A stretch of 64,000 bases of DNA from Kitasatospora sp. MMS16-BH015 (GTDB lineage: Bacteria; Actinomycetota; Actinomycetes; Streptomycetales; Streptomycetaceae): positions 7,207,001 to 7,271,000 of the forward strand of contig NZ_CP025394.1 of assembly GCF_002943525.1 (NCBI RefSeq), read 5' to 3'. The notes under the pieces are model-generated. The model searched no databases. It was not told where the DNA came from and saw nothing but the letters and a program-made list of their open reading frames with translations. Numbering within the stretch: position 1 is the stretch's first letter; each line of letters begins with the position of its first letter. This document shows, in pieces, positions 33,424-42,510 of the stretch. Both the position numbers and the translations under genes were made by a program.

Positions 33424-33966
33424 TCACTTGGCGAGCTTGTGCAGGGTGGCGAGGACGTCGTCCAGCCAGGCGAGGGTCATCCGCTCGTACTCGATGCCGC
33501 CGCGGAGCACCACGTGCTGGAGCTCGGCGGCCGGGGTGAGCGCGGTGAGGTCGGGGAAGTCGCGCTGCTCGCCGCTCAGGTAGCGGGCGAGCAGGGCCGC
33601 GTGGCCCGCGCGGTGGCGCTCGACCTCGGGGATCAGCGCGGCCGGGTCGTCGAAGGCGGCGGCCCGGATCCGGACGGCCAGCTCGTGCCGGACGGTCTCC
33701 GGCTCGACCGGCTCGCGGAGCCAGCCGGCCAGCGCGACCCGCCCGGGCTCGGCGGCCCGGTACACCTTCTTGTCGGGTCGGCCGTCCTGGGCCACCTCCT
33801 CGGCGGCGATCCAGCCGTCGGTCTCCATCCGGCGCAGCACCCGGTAGATCTGCTGGTGGGTGGCGGTCCAGAACCGGCCGATCGAGCGGTCGAAGCGACG
33901 CGCCAGCTCGTACCCGGAGCCCGGCTGTTCGAGCAGGGAGACGAGGATCGCGTGTTCGAGGGCCAT
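33424..33966 (-). CDS. PadR-family transcriptional regulator
   Basis: 180 residues. N-terminal winged helix (LEHAILVSLLEQPGSGYELARRFDRSIGRFWTATHQQIYRVLRRMETDGWI, then the wing DGRPDKKVYRA) and the C-terminal dimerising helices of the PadR_C/Vir type. Upstream of the start, GTTGCATAAGCAAC-like sequence (about 33975-34005, TGCACCGAGTTGCATAAGC) forms an A/T-richer imperfect dyad suited to a PadR operator. It is the first gene of a two-gene operon with the acyl-CoA dehydrogenase and probably autoregulates it. Confidence 0.92.
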   Translation of the reverse strand: MALEHAILVSLLEQPGSGYELARRFDRSIGRFWTATHQQIYRVLRRMETDGWIAAEEVAQDGRPDKKVYRAAEPGRVALAGWLREPVEPETVRHELAVRIRAAAFDDPAALIPEVERHRAGHAALLARYLSGEQRDFPDLTALTPAAELQHVVLRGGIEYERMTLAWLDDVLATLHKLAK

Positions 33967-34136
33967 GAGGGCATCTTGCTATGCACCGAGTTGCATAAGC
34001 AACGGGGTGCACCCGCAGTGAGACGGTGGTCACGCGGGGGAGAAACGTGACAGAACGGGACGAACTGTTAGATCTGCGTAAAAATGGGTAATGAGCATGC
34101 GCCTGCCATGGATCGGAAATCGAGGAGGTGGTCCTG

Positions 34137-34592
34137 GTGTCGACCCAGCTTCCGATGAGCATGGAGCATCACCCGGACATCGTGGCTCTGCGGGAACAGT
34201 ACGAACGGGCGTCCGTGACGCCGAGGGCCCAGGCCGTCGAGGCACTGGCCGTGGTCGCCGGGCTCTTCCTCGCCGTCTCGCCCTGGGTGGTCGGGTACAG
34301 CGCGGCCTTCTCGGCGCTGAGCGTCTGCAATCTGATCCTCGGCCTGGCCTTCGCCGGCCTGATGGGCGGCTACGGCACGGCCTTCGAGCGCACCCACGCC
34401 CGCGCCTGGGCCTGCGCCCTGATCGGCGCCTGGACGGTCATCGCCCCGTGGGCGATCAACGGCGGCGCGCACGTCCGCCGGACGATCCTGACCAACTGCA
34501 TCACCGGCGGCCTGATGCTCTGCCTGGCGCTGGCCGCGGCCGGGATGGCCACCTCGATGATCACCACCCGCCGGGCCAGGTCCGGCGGCTGA
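34137..34592 (+). CDS. SPW-repeat membrane protein
   Basis: 151 residues with GTG at 34137, eight nt after GAGGAGG; a GTG at 34128 would overlap that site. Two SPW-type repeats are visible: LFLAVSPWVVGYS and WTVIAPWAINGG, each at the end of a hydrophobic segment, within four transmembrane helices. The family is widespread in actinobacteria and has no established biochemical role. A short basic tail follows. Single gene ending at a terminator. Confidence 0.87.
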   Translation: MSTQLPMSMEHHPDIVALREQYERASVTPRAQAVEALAVVAGLFLAVSPWVVGYSAAFSALSVCNLILGLAFAGLMGGYGTAFERTHARAWACALIGAWTVIAPWAINGGAHVRRTILTNCITGGLMLCLALAAAGMATSMITTRRARSGG

Positions 34593-34600
34593 CTCCCAGA

Positions 34601-34632
34601 GGAGGGTGCGGCCCGGGCGGGCCGCACCCTCC
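34601..34632. terminator. Bidirectional hairpin terminator
   Basis: Perfect 15-bp arms (GGAGGGTGCGGCCCG and complement) between the convergent SPW gene and fumC. Confidence 0.85.
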
Positions 34633-34637
34633 GGGCG

Positions 34638-36050
34638 TCACGGGTGGGTCATCCGCAGCACGTCCAGCGCCTCGTCGAGCTGGGCCTCGCTGAGCAGCCC
34701 GCGCTCCAGGTAGCCCCGCTCGACCACCACCTGCCGGATGGTCTTGCGCTCGGCCAGGGCCTGCTTGGCCGTTTTGGCGGCCTCCTCGTAGCCGATGTAG
34801 CGGTTGAGCGGGGTGACCACGGAGGGGGAGGACTCGGCGTACTCGCGGGCCCGCTCGACGTTGGCCGTCAGGCCCTCGATCGTGCGGTCGGCCAGCAGCC
34901 GGGTGCTGGTGGTGAGCAGCCGCACCGACTCCAGCACGTTCCGCGCGATCAGCGGCAGCATCACGTTCAGCTCGAAGTTGCCGCTCGCGCCGGCCAGGGT
35001 GACGGCCGCGTCGTTGCCCACCACCTGGGCCGAGACCATCAGCACCACCTCGGGCAGCACCGGGTTGACCTTGCCCGGCATGATCGAGGAGCCCGGCTGG
35101 AGATCCGGCAGGTTGAGCTCGCCGAGGCCGGTGCGCGGGCCGGAGCCCATCCAGCGCAGATCATTGGCGATCTTGGTGAGGCCGACCGCGACGGTGCGCA
35201 GCTGACCGCTCAGCTCCACCAGCCCGTCCCGGGCGCCCTGGGCCTCGAAGTGGTCCCGGGCCTCCGTCAGCGGCAGGCCGGTGGCCCCCGCCAGCTCGGC
35301 GATCACGGCCGCCGAGAAGCCCGCCGGGGTGTTGATCCCGGTGCCCACCGCGGTGCCGCCCAGCGGCAGCTCCGCCACCCGGGGCAGGGTGGCGCGCAGC
35401 CGCTCCACCCCGTACCGGACCTGCGCCGCGTATCCGCCGAACTCCTGGCCCAGCGTCACCGGGGTGGCGTCCATCAGGTGGGTGCGGCCCGACTTCACCA
35501 CCTCGCGCCACTCGGCCGACTTGGCGGCCAGCGCCGCCGCCAGGTGCTCCAGCGCCGGGATGAGCTCGCCGGTGACGGCGGCGGTGGCCGCGATGTGGAT
35601 CGAGGACGGGAACACGTCGTTCGAGGACTGGCTCGCGTTGACGTGGTCGTTGGGGTGCACGGGGCGGCCGAGCCGCTCGCTCGCCAGGGTGGCGATCACC
35701 TCGTTGGCGTTCATGTTCGAGGAGGTGCCCGAGCCGGTCTGGAACACGTCCACCGGGAAGTGGTCGTCCCAGCGCCCCTCGGCCACCTCCTCGGCCGCCG
35801 CCCGCACGGCCTCGGCCGTCTCGGCGTCGAGCACCCCGAGCCGCCCGTTCACCACCGCCGCGGCGGCCTTGATCCGGGCCAGGGCGGCGATGTGCGAGCG
35901 CTCCAGACGCAGGCCGGACACCGGGAAGTTCGCCACCGCCCGCTGGGTCTGCGCCTGCCACTTCGCCCCGGCGGGCACCCGCACCTCGCCCATCGAGTCG
36001 TGCTCGACCCGGTACTCCTGCTCGTCACCCATGGCACCCATGACACTCAT
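34638..36050 (-). CDS. fumC: Class II fumarate hydratase
   Basis: 470 residues, the normal length for FumC. Interconverts fumarate and malate in the TCA cycle. Signature [15 protein letters not shown] holds the SS loop; substrate-binding blocks [26 protein letters not shown] and [21 protein letters not shown] are intact. The ATG at 36050 lies 9 nt after AGGAGGT; two further in-frame ATGs follow within six codons but are worse placed. The gene is not clustered with other TCA genes here, although fumarate is also released by the fahA pathway at the other end of the window. Confidence 0.97.
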   Translation of the reverse strand: MSVMGAMGDEQEYRVEHDSMGEVRVPAGAKWQAQTQRAVANFPVSGLRLERSHIAALARIKAAAAVVNGRLGVLDAETAEAVRAAAEEVAEGRWDDHFPVDVFQTGSGTSSNMNANEVIATLASERLGRPVHPNDHVNASQSSNDVFPSSIHIAATAAVTGELIPALEHLAAALAAKSAEWREVVKSGRTHLMDATPVTLGQEFGGYAAQVRYGVERLRATLPRVAELPLGGTAVGTGINTPAGFSAAVIAELAGATGLPLTEARDHFEAQGARDGLVELSGQLRTVAVGLTKIANDLRWMGSGPRTGLGELNLPDLQPGSSIMPGKVNPVLPEVVLMVSAQVVGNDAAVTLAGASGNFELNVMLPLIARNVLESVRLLTTSTRLLADRTIEGLTANVERAREYAESSPSVVTPLNRYIGYEEAAKTAKQALAERKTIRQVVVERGYLERGLLSEAQLDEALDVLRMTHP

Positions 36051-36117
36051 GACGCGACCACCTCCTGCTCCCCAGCAGCCGCGTCCGCGTCGGGGCTATT
36101 CCCGGCCCGTCACACCG

Positions 36118-36396
36118 TCAGCCGTTCGGCTGCCCGAACGCACTCGGCCGGGCCCGGCGGAACAGCAGGAAGGCGGAGGCGGCGGTGTCGACCTGGTCGA
36201 AGTCCAGCTTGTCGAGCGCCCACCCCAGCGCCTCGACCGTCTCGATCAGCTCCGCCACGGCCGGCAGCGAGCCCGACTCCCGGGCCTCGAAGGTGCCCTT
36301 GTTGAGCCGGCAGACGAAGACCCGCCGACCGTCCGCGAGCGCCTCCTTCGCCTGCAGGGCAATCGCGGAGACCTCTTTGCTCTTGTACCAACCCAT
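36118..36396 (-). CDS. Hypothetical 92-residue protein
   Basis: Small protein beginning GWYKSKEVSAIALQAKEALADGRRVFVCRLNKGTFEA. It mixes an amphipathic helix with beta strands, and residues 60-80 (LGWALDKLDFDQVDTAASAFLLFRR) look like a second helix-strand unit. It is cytoplasmic, without Cys motifs or membrane segment apart from one Cys. The gene stands alone between fumC and a membrane protein gene. Codon usage is typical of the genome, so it is probably real. No family recognised. Confidence 0.7.
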   Translation of the reverse strand: MGWYKSKEVSAIALQAKEALADGRRVFVCRLNKGTFEARESGSLPAVAELIETVEALGWALDKLDFDQVDTAASAFLLFRRARPSAFGQPNG

Positions 36397-36492
36397 CGCC
36401 GTACCCCCGTCGGGAAACCGGCCGCCCGGTCGGCGGCCGTGCCGCCCAGCAGGCTAGCGGCCGCGATCCGGAGGTTCGCGAGCAGGGCGGGC

Positions 36493-37884
36493 TCAGATGA
36501 CCTTGGTCGAGTCGTCCGGGGTGGAGCCGTCGGAGCCGTCGGAGCCGCCGTGGGAGACGGACGGGAGGCCGAGGGCGGTGCGGAGCTTGTCGGTGAGGGC
36601 GTCGTCCGGGTAGGCGTAGCCCTTGTGGATCTCGGCGGCCAGCACGGCGGTGTCGGTGGAGCGGGCCGCGGCCTGCCAGTGCGCCTGGCCGCGCTTGAGG
36701 TCGGCGATCAGGGCGGCCACGGCCGGGGCGGCCTCGCTGCTCCAGGTGGTGCCGTTGAGCGCGGTGACCTCCTGGTCGACGGCCTGGTCCATCTGGCCGG
36801 CCCAGACCCGGTAGTCCGCCGGGTGGTCGGTCGCCTTGCCGGCGGGCGCGGCGTCGTAGGCCACGTTCAGCGCCTGGGCCGCGTTGAGGTAGACGATCTG
36901 CGGGCTGGTGTACTCGCTGCTGTTCTTGCGCACGGAACCGGAGCTCGGGTGGTCGCCGGTGACGAAGAAGCAGGTGGCCAGGTGCGAGGAGGAGGACCGC
37001 CAGGCCGCCGTGTCCGGGTAGAAGAAGTGCACCTTGACCTCGGCGGGCAGGGCGTCCCGGTCCAGCACGTACGTGGAGGAGTCGCTCAGGCAGGCCCGCT
37101 CGGCGCCCTTGACGATCTCGTCCTTGGCGGGGGAGGCGCCGAGGCCGGTGATGGCGGGCCGGCCGAAGACCTCGGCGTCGTGCATCTCCTCGCAGGGCAC
37201 CACGGTGACGGTGTGCTGGTCCGCGCGGTCCTCGGAGTCGCGGTTGAAGCAGCTGCCGGTGGATACGTCGAAGACGCTCACGTGGCCGTCGGTCGGCCGG
37301 TACGAGTCGAAGGAGCCGGCCGGGTGCCGGGAGCCGACCGTGAGGCCGAAGATGACGGCGGCCACCAGGACGACCGGCCAGAGCGAGCCCGCCACGATGC
37401 CGGTGATGGCCATGCCCCGGCCCTTCTGGTTGCGGGCCTTGATCTGGCGCAGGGCGACCGCGCCCAGGATGATCCCGAGCAGCCAGAGGAAGCAGAACGC
37501 GCCCAGGACGCCGGTGATCGCCGCGGCGACGGCCAGGCCGTTGGTCTCGGTGGGCGGACCGGGCGGCGGCCCCCAGCCGGCCGGGCCCTGCGGCCAGCCG
37601 GCCGGCGGCGGCCCCCACGGCCCGACCGGCTGCCCGCCCTGCGGCGGGTAGGGCTGGTACGGCGGCGGGACGGCGTCGTAGGGCGAGGCGGGAGTGGGGG
37701 GAGCGGCCGGAGCCGGCGGTGTGTCGCTGGGAGCGGCCCAGGGATCGGCGGGGGCCGCAGCCGCGGCGGGCTTCTCGAAGGAGACCTGGGGAGCGGGCTT
37801 TTCGAAGGAGACCGGCGCCGGGGGGACGATCGGCCCCGACGATATGGGCTCGTCCGGCTGGCTCGGCTCGTCGACCGGTGACAT
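36493..37884 (-). CDS. DUF4190/septum-formation-like membrane protein
   Basis: 463 residues with ATG at 37884, eight nt after GGAGGGGA. The first 120 residues are Pro/Gly/Gln-rich and cytoplasmic. Two hydrophobic segments (LAVAAAITGVLGAFCFLWLLGIILGAVAL and GMAITGIVAGSLWPVVLVAAVIFGL) form a DUF4190-like hairpin. The large C-terminal part outside has paired Cys (TGSCFNRD, VVPCEEMHDAEVFG, ERACLSD, ATCFFVTGD), as in septum-formation-type domains of actinobacteria. It occurs as a single gene. A role at the cell envelope is likely, details unknown. Confidence 0.78.
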   Translation of the reverse strand: MSPVDEPSQPDEPISSGPIVPPAPVSFEKPAPQVSFEKPAAAAAPADPWAAPSDTPPAPAAPPTPASPYDAVPPPYQPYPPQGGQPVGPWGPPPAGWPQGPAGWGPPPGPPTETNGLAVAAAITGVLGAFCFLWLLGIILGAVALRQIKARNQKGRGMAITGIVAGSLWPVVLVAAVIFGLTVGSRHPAGSFDSYRPTDGHVSVFDVSTGSCFNRDSEDRADQHTVTVVPCEEMHDAEVFGRPAITGLGASPAKDEIVKGAERACLSDSSTYVLDRDALPAEVKVHFFYPDTAAWRSSSSHLATCFFVTGDHPSSGSVRKNSSEYTSPQIVYLNAAQALNVAYDAAPAGKATDHPADYRVWAGQMDQAVDQEVTALNGTTWSSEAAPAVAALIADLKRGQAHWQAAARSTDTAVLAAEIHKGYAYPDDALTDKLRTALGLPSVSHGGSDGSDGSTPDDSTKVI

Positions 37885-38005
37885 GTGAGTTCCCCTCCAG
37901 GGTGCCTGCCCCACCTCACACGGCTGTTCGGTGGCCGCGCGACTCTAACCGAAAGCGGCCGGAGCGCGCCTCACCGTTTCGTCGTCGTCCCGCCCGCCCG
38001 TGCGG

Positions 38006-38371
38006 TCAGAACCGCTGGTTGACCAGGGCCTGCCGGTCCTTGGTGGCCACGGTGGTGTTGACCAGGGCGACGATGCCGAAGACGATCGCCAGGGTGTGCC
38101 GGTCGATCGCCCAGAGCGCGACGGTGGCGGCGGCGAAGACCAGGAACTTCACCAGCAGGACGTAGGGCAGCGAGACCTGGATCCGGGCCTTGGGTGCCGC
38201 GAAGGTGCCCCAGAGCACGGCCGCCAGCAGGGGCGCGCCCAGCCCTAGCAGGAGGTGGACGCCGATGTTGCTGCCGGTGCTGAAGCCCCACCAGCAGAGC
38301 GCGGCCAGGGCGGCCACTTCGATGATGAAGGCGAGGCCCTCGTTGAAGACGTGCAGCGGCTGTGGGAGCAC
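38006..38371 (-). CDS. YrdB-family small membrane protein
   Basis: 121 residues with GTG at 38371, preferred because GGAAGGTG sits 4 nt upstream. A longer reading is possible from 38413. Four hydrophobic helices cover most of the protein (LAFIIEVAALAALCWWGF, VHLLLGLGAPLLAAVLWGTF, LPYVLLVKFLVFAAATVALWAI, LAIVFGIVALVNT). This is the DUF2568/YrdB pattern. Function of the family is unknown. No operon partners in the same direction within 100 nt. Confidence 0.8.
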   Translation of the reverse strand: MLPQPLHVFNEGLAFIIEVAALAALCWWGFSTGSNIGVHLLLGLGAPLLAAVLWGTFAAPKARIQVSLPYVLLVKFLVFAAATVALWAIDRHTLAIVFGIVALVNTTVATKDRQALVNQRF

Positions 38372-38478
38372 GGGGCACCTTCCGGCGGGTACGAGTCCAG
38401 CTGTCAGACCCATGGTTCCCGTCGGGGGCCCCGTGACACCACTGATTTGTGCGGGGTTGACGGACCGTCAGGTACGGG

Positions 38479-39183
38479 TCAGATGGTGTGCCGCAGGATC
38501 GCGCCGGTCTCTGGGCCGGCCTGGGTGACCAGCGCGCCGCCGGGGGCCCAGAAGCCGGAGCCGCCGCTGGTGGCCGGGTACTCGCCGCTGGGGCCGGCGG
38601 TGTTGACCATCAGCCCCCACACGCCGTGCTCGGCGGCTGCCGAGGCCACGTGGCTGTCGCGGCGCTGGACGGCCACCTCGTCGTCCCCGTACAGCGTGCT
38701 GCCGAGGTAGGCGTCGATGCCGAGGGCGGCGGTCTTGGCGGCGTGCTCGGGGAAGGAGACGTCGGCGCAGATGGCCAGGCCGATCCGGCGGCCGTCCAGC
38801 TCCAGCACGTTGGGCTGCGCGCCCGGGACGAAGCGGTCGTTCTCCAGGCCGTGCAGGTGCATCTTGCGGTGCACGACGGAGACCTCCGAGCCGTCGAAGG
38901 CGAGCAGCGCGAGCGCCTCGGTGCCGTCCGGCTCGGCCAGGGCCACGCAGACCAGCGCCACGCTGCCGGTCTCGCGGCAGGCCTCGGTGATCGGCGCCAG
39001 CCGCTCGTCGTCCAGGGCGACGGCCGGGGCGGTGAGGTCGTAGCCGGTCAGCGACAGCTCGGGGAAGACCACCAGCCGGGCCTCGGCCGCGCGGATCAGC
39101 CGGGCGTGCTCGGCGACGTTGGCGGGGAGGTCGAGGTCGACGCAGGCGGGCTGGGCGAGGGCGACGGTCAGCTGTCCGGGCAC
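38479..39183 (-). CDS. Carbon-nitrogen hydrolase (nitrilase superfamily)
   Basis: About 234 residues. The catalytic triad is recognisable: Glu in FPELSLTGYDL, Lys in VHRKMHLHG and Cys in GLAICADVSFPEHA. Members hydrolyse amides or nitriles, acting on omega-amides, N-carbamoyl amines and others. The start at GTG 39183 is favoured by GGAG eight nt upstream; a GTG at 39207 would add eight residues. Substrate is undetermined. The gene is divergent from the TfoX-like gene across 187 nt. Confidence 0.87.
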   Translation of the reverse strand: MPGQLTVALAQPACVDLDLPANVAEHARLIRAAEARLVVFPELSLTGYDLTAPAVALDDERLAPITEACRETGSVALVCVALAEPDGTEALALLAFDGSEVSVVHRKMHLHGLENDRFVPGAQPNVLELDGRRIGLAICADVSFPEHAAKTAALGIDAYLGSTLYGDDEVAVQRRDSHVASAAAEHGVWGLMVNTAGPSGEYPATSGGSGFWAPGGALVTQAGPETGAILRHTI

Positions 39184-39370
39184 GGGGGCGACTCCATGGC
39201 TGAGCACCGGGGGTCGTCAGGGGCTGGGTGAGAGCCCGGTCGCGGCCACCGGCGGGGACGGTCTGGATTGATCACCAACCTATCCGGCGCCGTTCGGGCG
39301 GGGCAAGGGGATTCGGACGGGGTGAGCGGGCACCATGGACGGGCGGGGCCCGAGGAGGACGGAGAGTGGG

Positions 39371-39694
39371 ATGACGGAACCGGTCGACGCGGCGGGCCGC
39401 TACGAGGAGATCGCCGAGGAGTTGGCCCCGCGCGGGGCGCGGCGCTCGCAGATGTTCGGGATGCCCTGTCTGAAGGACCAGGCGGGCAAGGCCTTCGCCG
39501 GGCTGCACCAGGGCGAGCTGGTCTGCCGGTTGGGGCGCGACACCCCGGCCTTCGCCGAGGCGATGCGGCTGCCGGGGGCGCACCTCTTCGACCCGGCCGG
39601 CGGACGCCCGATGAAGGACTGGGTCTGCGTGCCGGCGGCCTCCGCGGGCCACTGGGACAACCTGGCGGAGGCCGCACTGCTGGCCAAACGGTGA
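39371..39694 (+). CDS. TfoX/Sxy N-terminal domain protein
   Basis: 107 residues. The sequence QMFGMPCLKDQAGKAFAGLHQGELVCRLGRD followed by GAHLFDPAGGRPMKDWVCVP matches the TfoX N-terminal fold, with MFG near the start and F-P-GG-PMK-WV. In proteobacteria TfoX promotes competence genes. In actinobacteria these single-domain proteins have no known role. ATG at 39371 follows GGAGAG. It is convergent with the chitinase pseudogene, only 19 nt between stops. Confidence 0.85.
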   Translation: MTEPVDAAGRYEEIAEELAPRGARRSQMFGMPCLKDQAGKAFAGLHQGELVCRLGRDTPAFAEAMRLPGAHLFDPAGGRPMKDWVCVPAASAGHWDNLAEAALLAKR

Positions 39695-39713
39695 GCCGGA
39701 CCGAACCGGCCGG

Positions 39714-40709
39714 TCAGCCGTGGTACTTGGCGATGATCTTCGAGAAGGCGTAGGGGGACTGGGCGATCCCGCTGCAGGTGTCCCCGGCGCTCTCGCCGCT
39801 GCCGCACTGCCGGTCCCGATTGACGGCCCAGAAGGTGAACCGGGCCAGGTGGTGCGCGGTGGCGTAGTTGAACATCGTGGTGAAGTCGCCGGTGGAGACG
39901 GATTCGTCGCTCTCGTCGGTGTGCCCGTTCATCGAGGAGATGCCGATGTGCTTGTAGGCGGTGGCCGAGTCGTAGCCGTAGGCGCCCGCCACCACGGACT
40001 TCAGGCCGTCGGCCGCCTTGGTGGTCACCGAGCCCATCGAGCCGCTGTGCGAGCCGAAGTCGAACGGCATGATCGTCCAGCCGTCCACGGCGGTGCCGGT
40101 GGCCGCGCCCTTCTTCACCAGGTCGGCGCCGTCCGCGTCCGGCCCGGTCGGGGTGGTGCCGAAGGTGACGTACACCTTGATGCCCGGGTTGTTCGTCTTG
40201 ACGGTCTTGAGCGCGCTGACCACCCGCTGGCGCACCGTGGCGCTGGCCACCTCGGTGTTCTCGATGTCGATGTCGATCGCCTTGAGCCTGTAGGCGTCGA
40301 TCACCTTCTGGTAGGCCCCGGCCAGCGCGGTGGCCGAGGAACACTTCTCGCCCAGCTTGTTGCCGCTCCAGCCGCCGAAGGAGACCACCACGTCGCCGCC
40401 GGCCGCCCGGATCGAGTTGATCGCGCTCTGGTCGCTGCCGCCGGCCAGTGCCCGGGTGCCGTCCCACTTCGGGTTGCAGGTGCCGTCGCTGAGCATGAAG
40501 GCCAGGGTGAGCTGCTTGACCCCGCTGGCCGCCATCACGTCGGTGGGCTTCTGCGGGCTGCCCCAACCCAGTTACTCGTACGGGGCGTTGAGGCCCACCG
40601 GGTCACTGGTGAGCGCGGTGGCGGGGGTGGCGCACTGGGCGACCCCGAGGGTGGTGGCGAGGGCGAGCAGCAGGGCGCCGGAGGAGCGCAGCAGGGTACG
40701 AGCGGTCAT
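39714..40709 (-). pseudogene. GH18 chitinase-like gene interrupted by an in-frame stop
   Basis: Reading from ATG 40709 gives a good signal peptide (RTLLRSSGALLLALATTLGVA) and then NAPYE, followed by TAA at 40574-40572. The same frame continues at once with LGWGSPQKPTDVMAASGVKQLTLAFMLSDG and runs to 39714 as a full GH18-like catalytic domain (VVVSFGGWSG, LKAIDIDIENTE with the D-x-D-x-E acid, FTFWAVNRDRQC). Related proteins read APYEYLGWG, so a single TAC-to-TAA change explains the break. The remainder is undamaged, so the mutation is recent or a sequencing error. As written, the secreted enzyme cannot be made, unless reinitiation at about 40538 gives a form without a signal peptide. A palindromic operator-like site remains upstream. 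Confidence 0.85.
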
Positions 40710-40764
40710 GGTTCACCTGTCCGTGGGCAGTTGGGGTGTACGGAGGTGGTGCGCATGGCGTCGA

Positions 40765-40783
40765 GTTAGGAAAGTTTCCTAAC
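40765..40783. promoter_or_regulatory. Palindrome upstream of the chitinase pseudogene
   Basis: GTTAGGAAAGTTTCCTAAC is a perfect 9+1+9 dyad, A/T-rich against its surroundings. It resembles operators described ahead of Streptomyces chitosanase and other polysaccharide-degrading genes and bound by ROK-family regulators of CsnR type. It lies 55 nt before the pseudogene start, the expected promoter position. Confidence 0.65.
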
Positions 40784-40942
40784 GGGGTGAGGCATGCCGG
40801 AAGGGAACCAGTTCACCGTGCTCGCGTCAAGAGGTTGCGCAGCACCCGGACACGGCCGGGCGTGTGGGCTGCGTCGTACCCGTGGTACTCGCCGGTAGGC
40901 GATACTCGCGGCACCACAGCACACCCACTGAGGAGCATCCAG

Positions 40943-42124
40943 ATGGCGTCCACCCCCTCCCGCCTCGACCCGGCCGACCTGCTGGCCGTCGGCGACCTGC
41001 TGACCGACGAGGAGCGGCTGATCCGCGACACCGTGCGGAAGTTCGCCGACGAGAAGATCCGGCCGTACGTCGGCGAGTGGTTCGAGCAGGGCGTCTTCCC
41101 GGCGCGCGAACTCGCGCCCGAGTTGGGCGCGTTGGGCGTGCTCGGGATGCACCTGGAGGGCTACGGCTGCACCGGATCCACCGCCGTGGAGTACGGGGTG
41201 GCCTGCATGGAGCTGGAGGCTGCCGACTCCGGGCTGCGCAGCTTCGTCTCGGTGCAGGGCTCGCTGGCCATGCGGTCGATCCACGCCTACGGCTCCGAGG
41301 AGCAGAAGCAGCGCTGGCTCCCGGAGTTGGCGGCCGGCCGGGCGATCGGCTGCTTCGCGCTCACCGAGCCGGACTTCGGCTCCGACCCGGCCAACATGCT
41401 GACCCGGGCCCGCCGCAAGGGCACCGACTGGGTGCTCTCCGGCACCAAGATGTGGATCACCAACGGCTCGATCTCCGACGTGGCGGTGGTCTGGGCGCAG
41501 ACCGAGACCGGCGTGCGCGGCTTCGTGGTGCCCACCGACATCCCCGGGCTGACCGCCCGGGACGTGCACGGCAAGCTCTCGCTGCGAGCCTCGGTGACCA
41601 GCGAACTCTCCTTCGACGAGGTGCTGTTGCCCGCCGACGCGGTGCTCCCCGGGGTGGAGGGCCTGCGCGGCCCGCTGGCCTCGCTCGGCGAGGCCCGGTA
41701 CGGCATCCTCTGGGGCACCGTCGGTGCGGCCCGCGAGTGCTACACCACGGCCCTGGAGTACGCCAAGACCCGGATCCAGTTCGAGCGTCCGATCGCCGGA
41801 TTCCAGCTCACCCAGGCCAAGTTGGTGGAGATGATGCTGGAGGTGGAGAAGGCCTACCTGGTCGCCGAGCGGATCGGCCGGCTCAAGGACGCCGGGCGGT
41901 GCCGCCCGGCCCACATCAGCTTCGGCAAGCTCAACAACGTCCGCGCGGCCCTGGAGATCGCCCGCTCCGCCCGCACCGTCCTGGGCGCCAACGGCATCAC
42001 CACCGAGTACCCGGTGCTGCGCCACGCCAACAACCTGGAGTCCGTCCTCACCTACGAGGGCACCTCCGAGATCCACACCCTGGTGCTCGGCGAGGCCATC
42101 ACGGGCGAGTCCGCCTACCGCTGA
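40943..42124 (+). CDS. gcdH: Acyl-CoA dehydrogenase, glutaryl-CoA dehydrogenase-like
   Basis: 393 residues. The blocks CFALTEPDFGSDPANMLTRARR, KMWITNGSISDVAVVWAQ, RYGILWGTVGAARECYTTALEYAKTRIQFERPIAGFQLTQ and LTYEGTSEIHTLVLGEAITG match glutaryl-CoA dehydrogenases. TEPDFGSDP and YEGTSEIHTL are typical for this group, with the catalytic Glu in YEGT. It would oxidatively decarboxylate glutaryl-CoA to crotonyl-CoA in lysine/tryptophan catabolism; a related short acyl-CoA substrate is possible. ATG follows GAGGAG. Monocistronic. Confidence 0.92.
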   Translation: MASTPSRLDPADLLAVGDLLTDEERLIRDTVRKFADEKIRPYVGEWFEQGVFPARELAPELGALGVLGMHLEGYGCTGSTAVEYGVACMELEAADSGLRSFVSVQGSLAMRSIHAYGSEEQKQRWLPELAAGRAIGCFALTEPDFGSDPANMLTRARRKGTDWVLSGTKMWITNGSISDVAVVWAQTETGVRGFVVPTDIPGLTARDVHGKLSLRASVTSELSFDEVLLPADAVLPGVEGLRGPLASLGEARYGILWGTVGAARECYTTALEYAKTRIQFERPIAGFQLTQAKLVEMMLEVEKAYLVAERIGRLKDAGRCRPAHISFGKLNNVRAALEIARSARTVLGANGITTEYPVLRHANNLESVLTYEGTSEIHTLVLGEAITGESAYR

Positions 42125-42192
42125 GCAGCGGGGCCCGGGCCCGGGGTCTACCGTGAAAGTGTCGGCCCCGCAACGGAGGTCTGGGGGACGCC

Positions 42193-42510
42193 ATGGACAG
42201 GGACCAGTCGCATACGGCAGAGACGCTGGTCGAGCGGACGCGGGCCCGGGCCGGCTTCCTCGTCGTGTTCTGCAGCGATCTGGCGATCTTCGGCGCGGCG
42301 CTCGCCGGGGTGCTCTGGCTCCGGCACGGGACGGGCTCCAACGCCACCGAGGTCGCCGCGATCCTGACCAGTGCCTTCACCACCATCGGCACGATGACCA
42401 CGGCGTACTTCGGCATCAAGTCGATGTCGAACACCGCGGTCTCGCTGCGTCAGCACGAACCGAAGGACCCGCCTACCGATCCGGAAGAGCCAGCCACTCG
42501 GCCCAGGTGA
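42193..42510 (+). CDS. Small two-helix membrane protein
   Basis: 105 residues. Charged N-terminus (DRDQSHTAETLVERTRARAG), two transmembrane helices (FLVVFCSDLAIFGAALAGVLWL and VAAILTSAFTTIGTMTTAYFGI), and a Pro/Glu-rich tail. The 3' end overlaps the convergent acetyltransferase by 38 nt. GGAGGTCTGGG lies before the ATG. No family recognised. Confidence 0.72.
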   Translation: MDRDQSHTAETLVERTRARAGFLVVFCSDLAIFGAALAGVLWLRHGTGSNATEVAAILTSAFTTIGTMTTAYFGIKSMSNTAVSLRQHEPKDPPTDPEEPATRPR

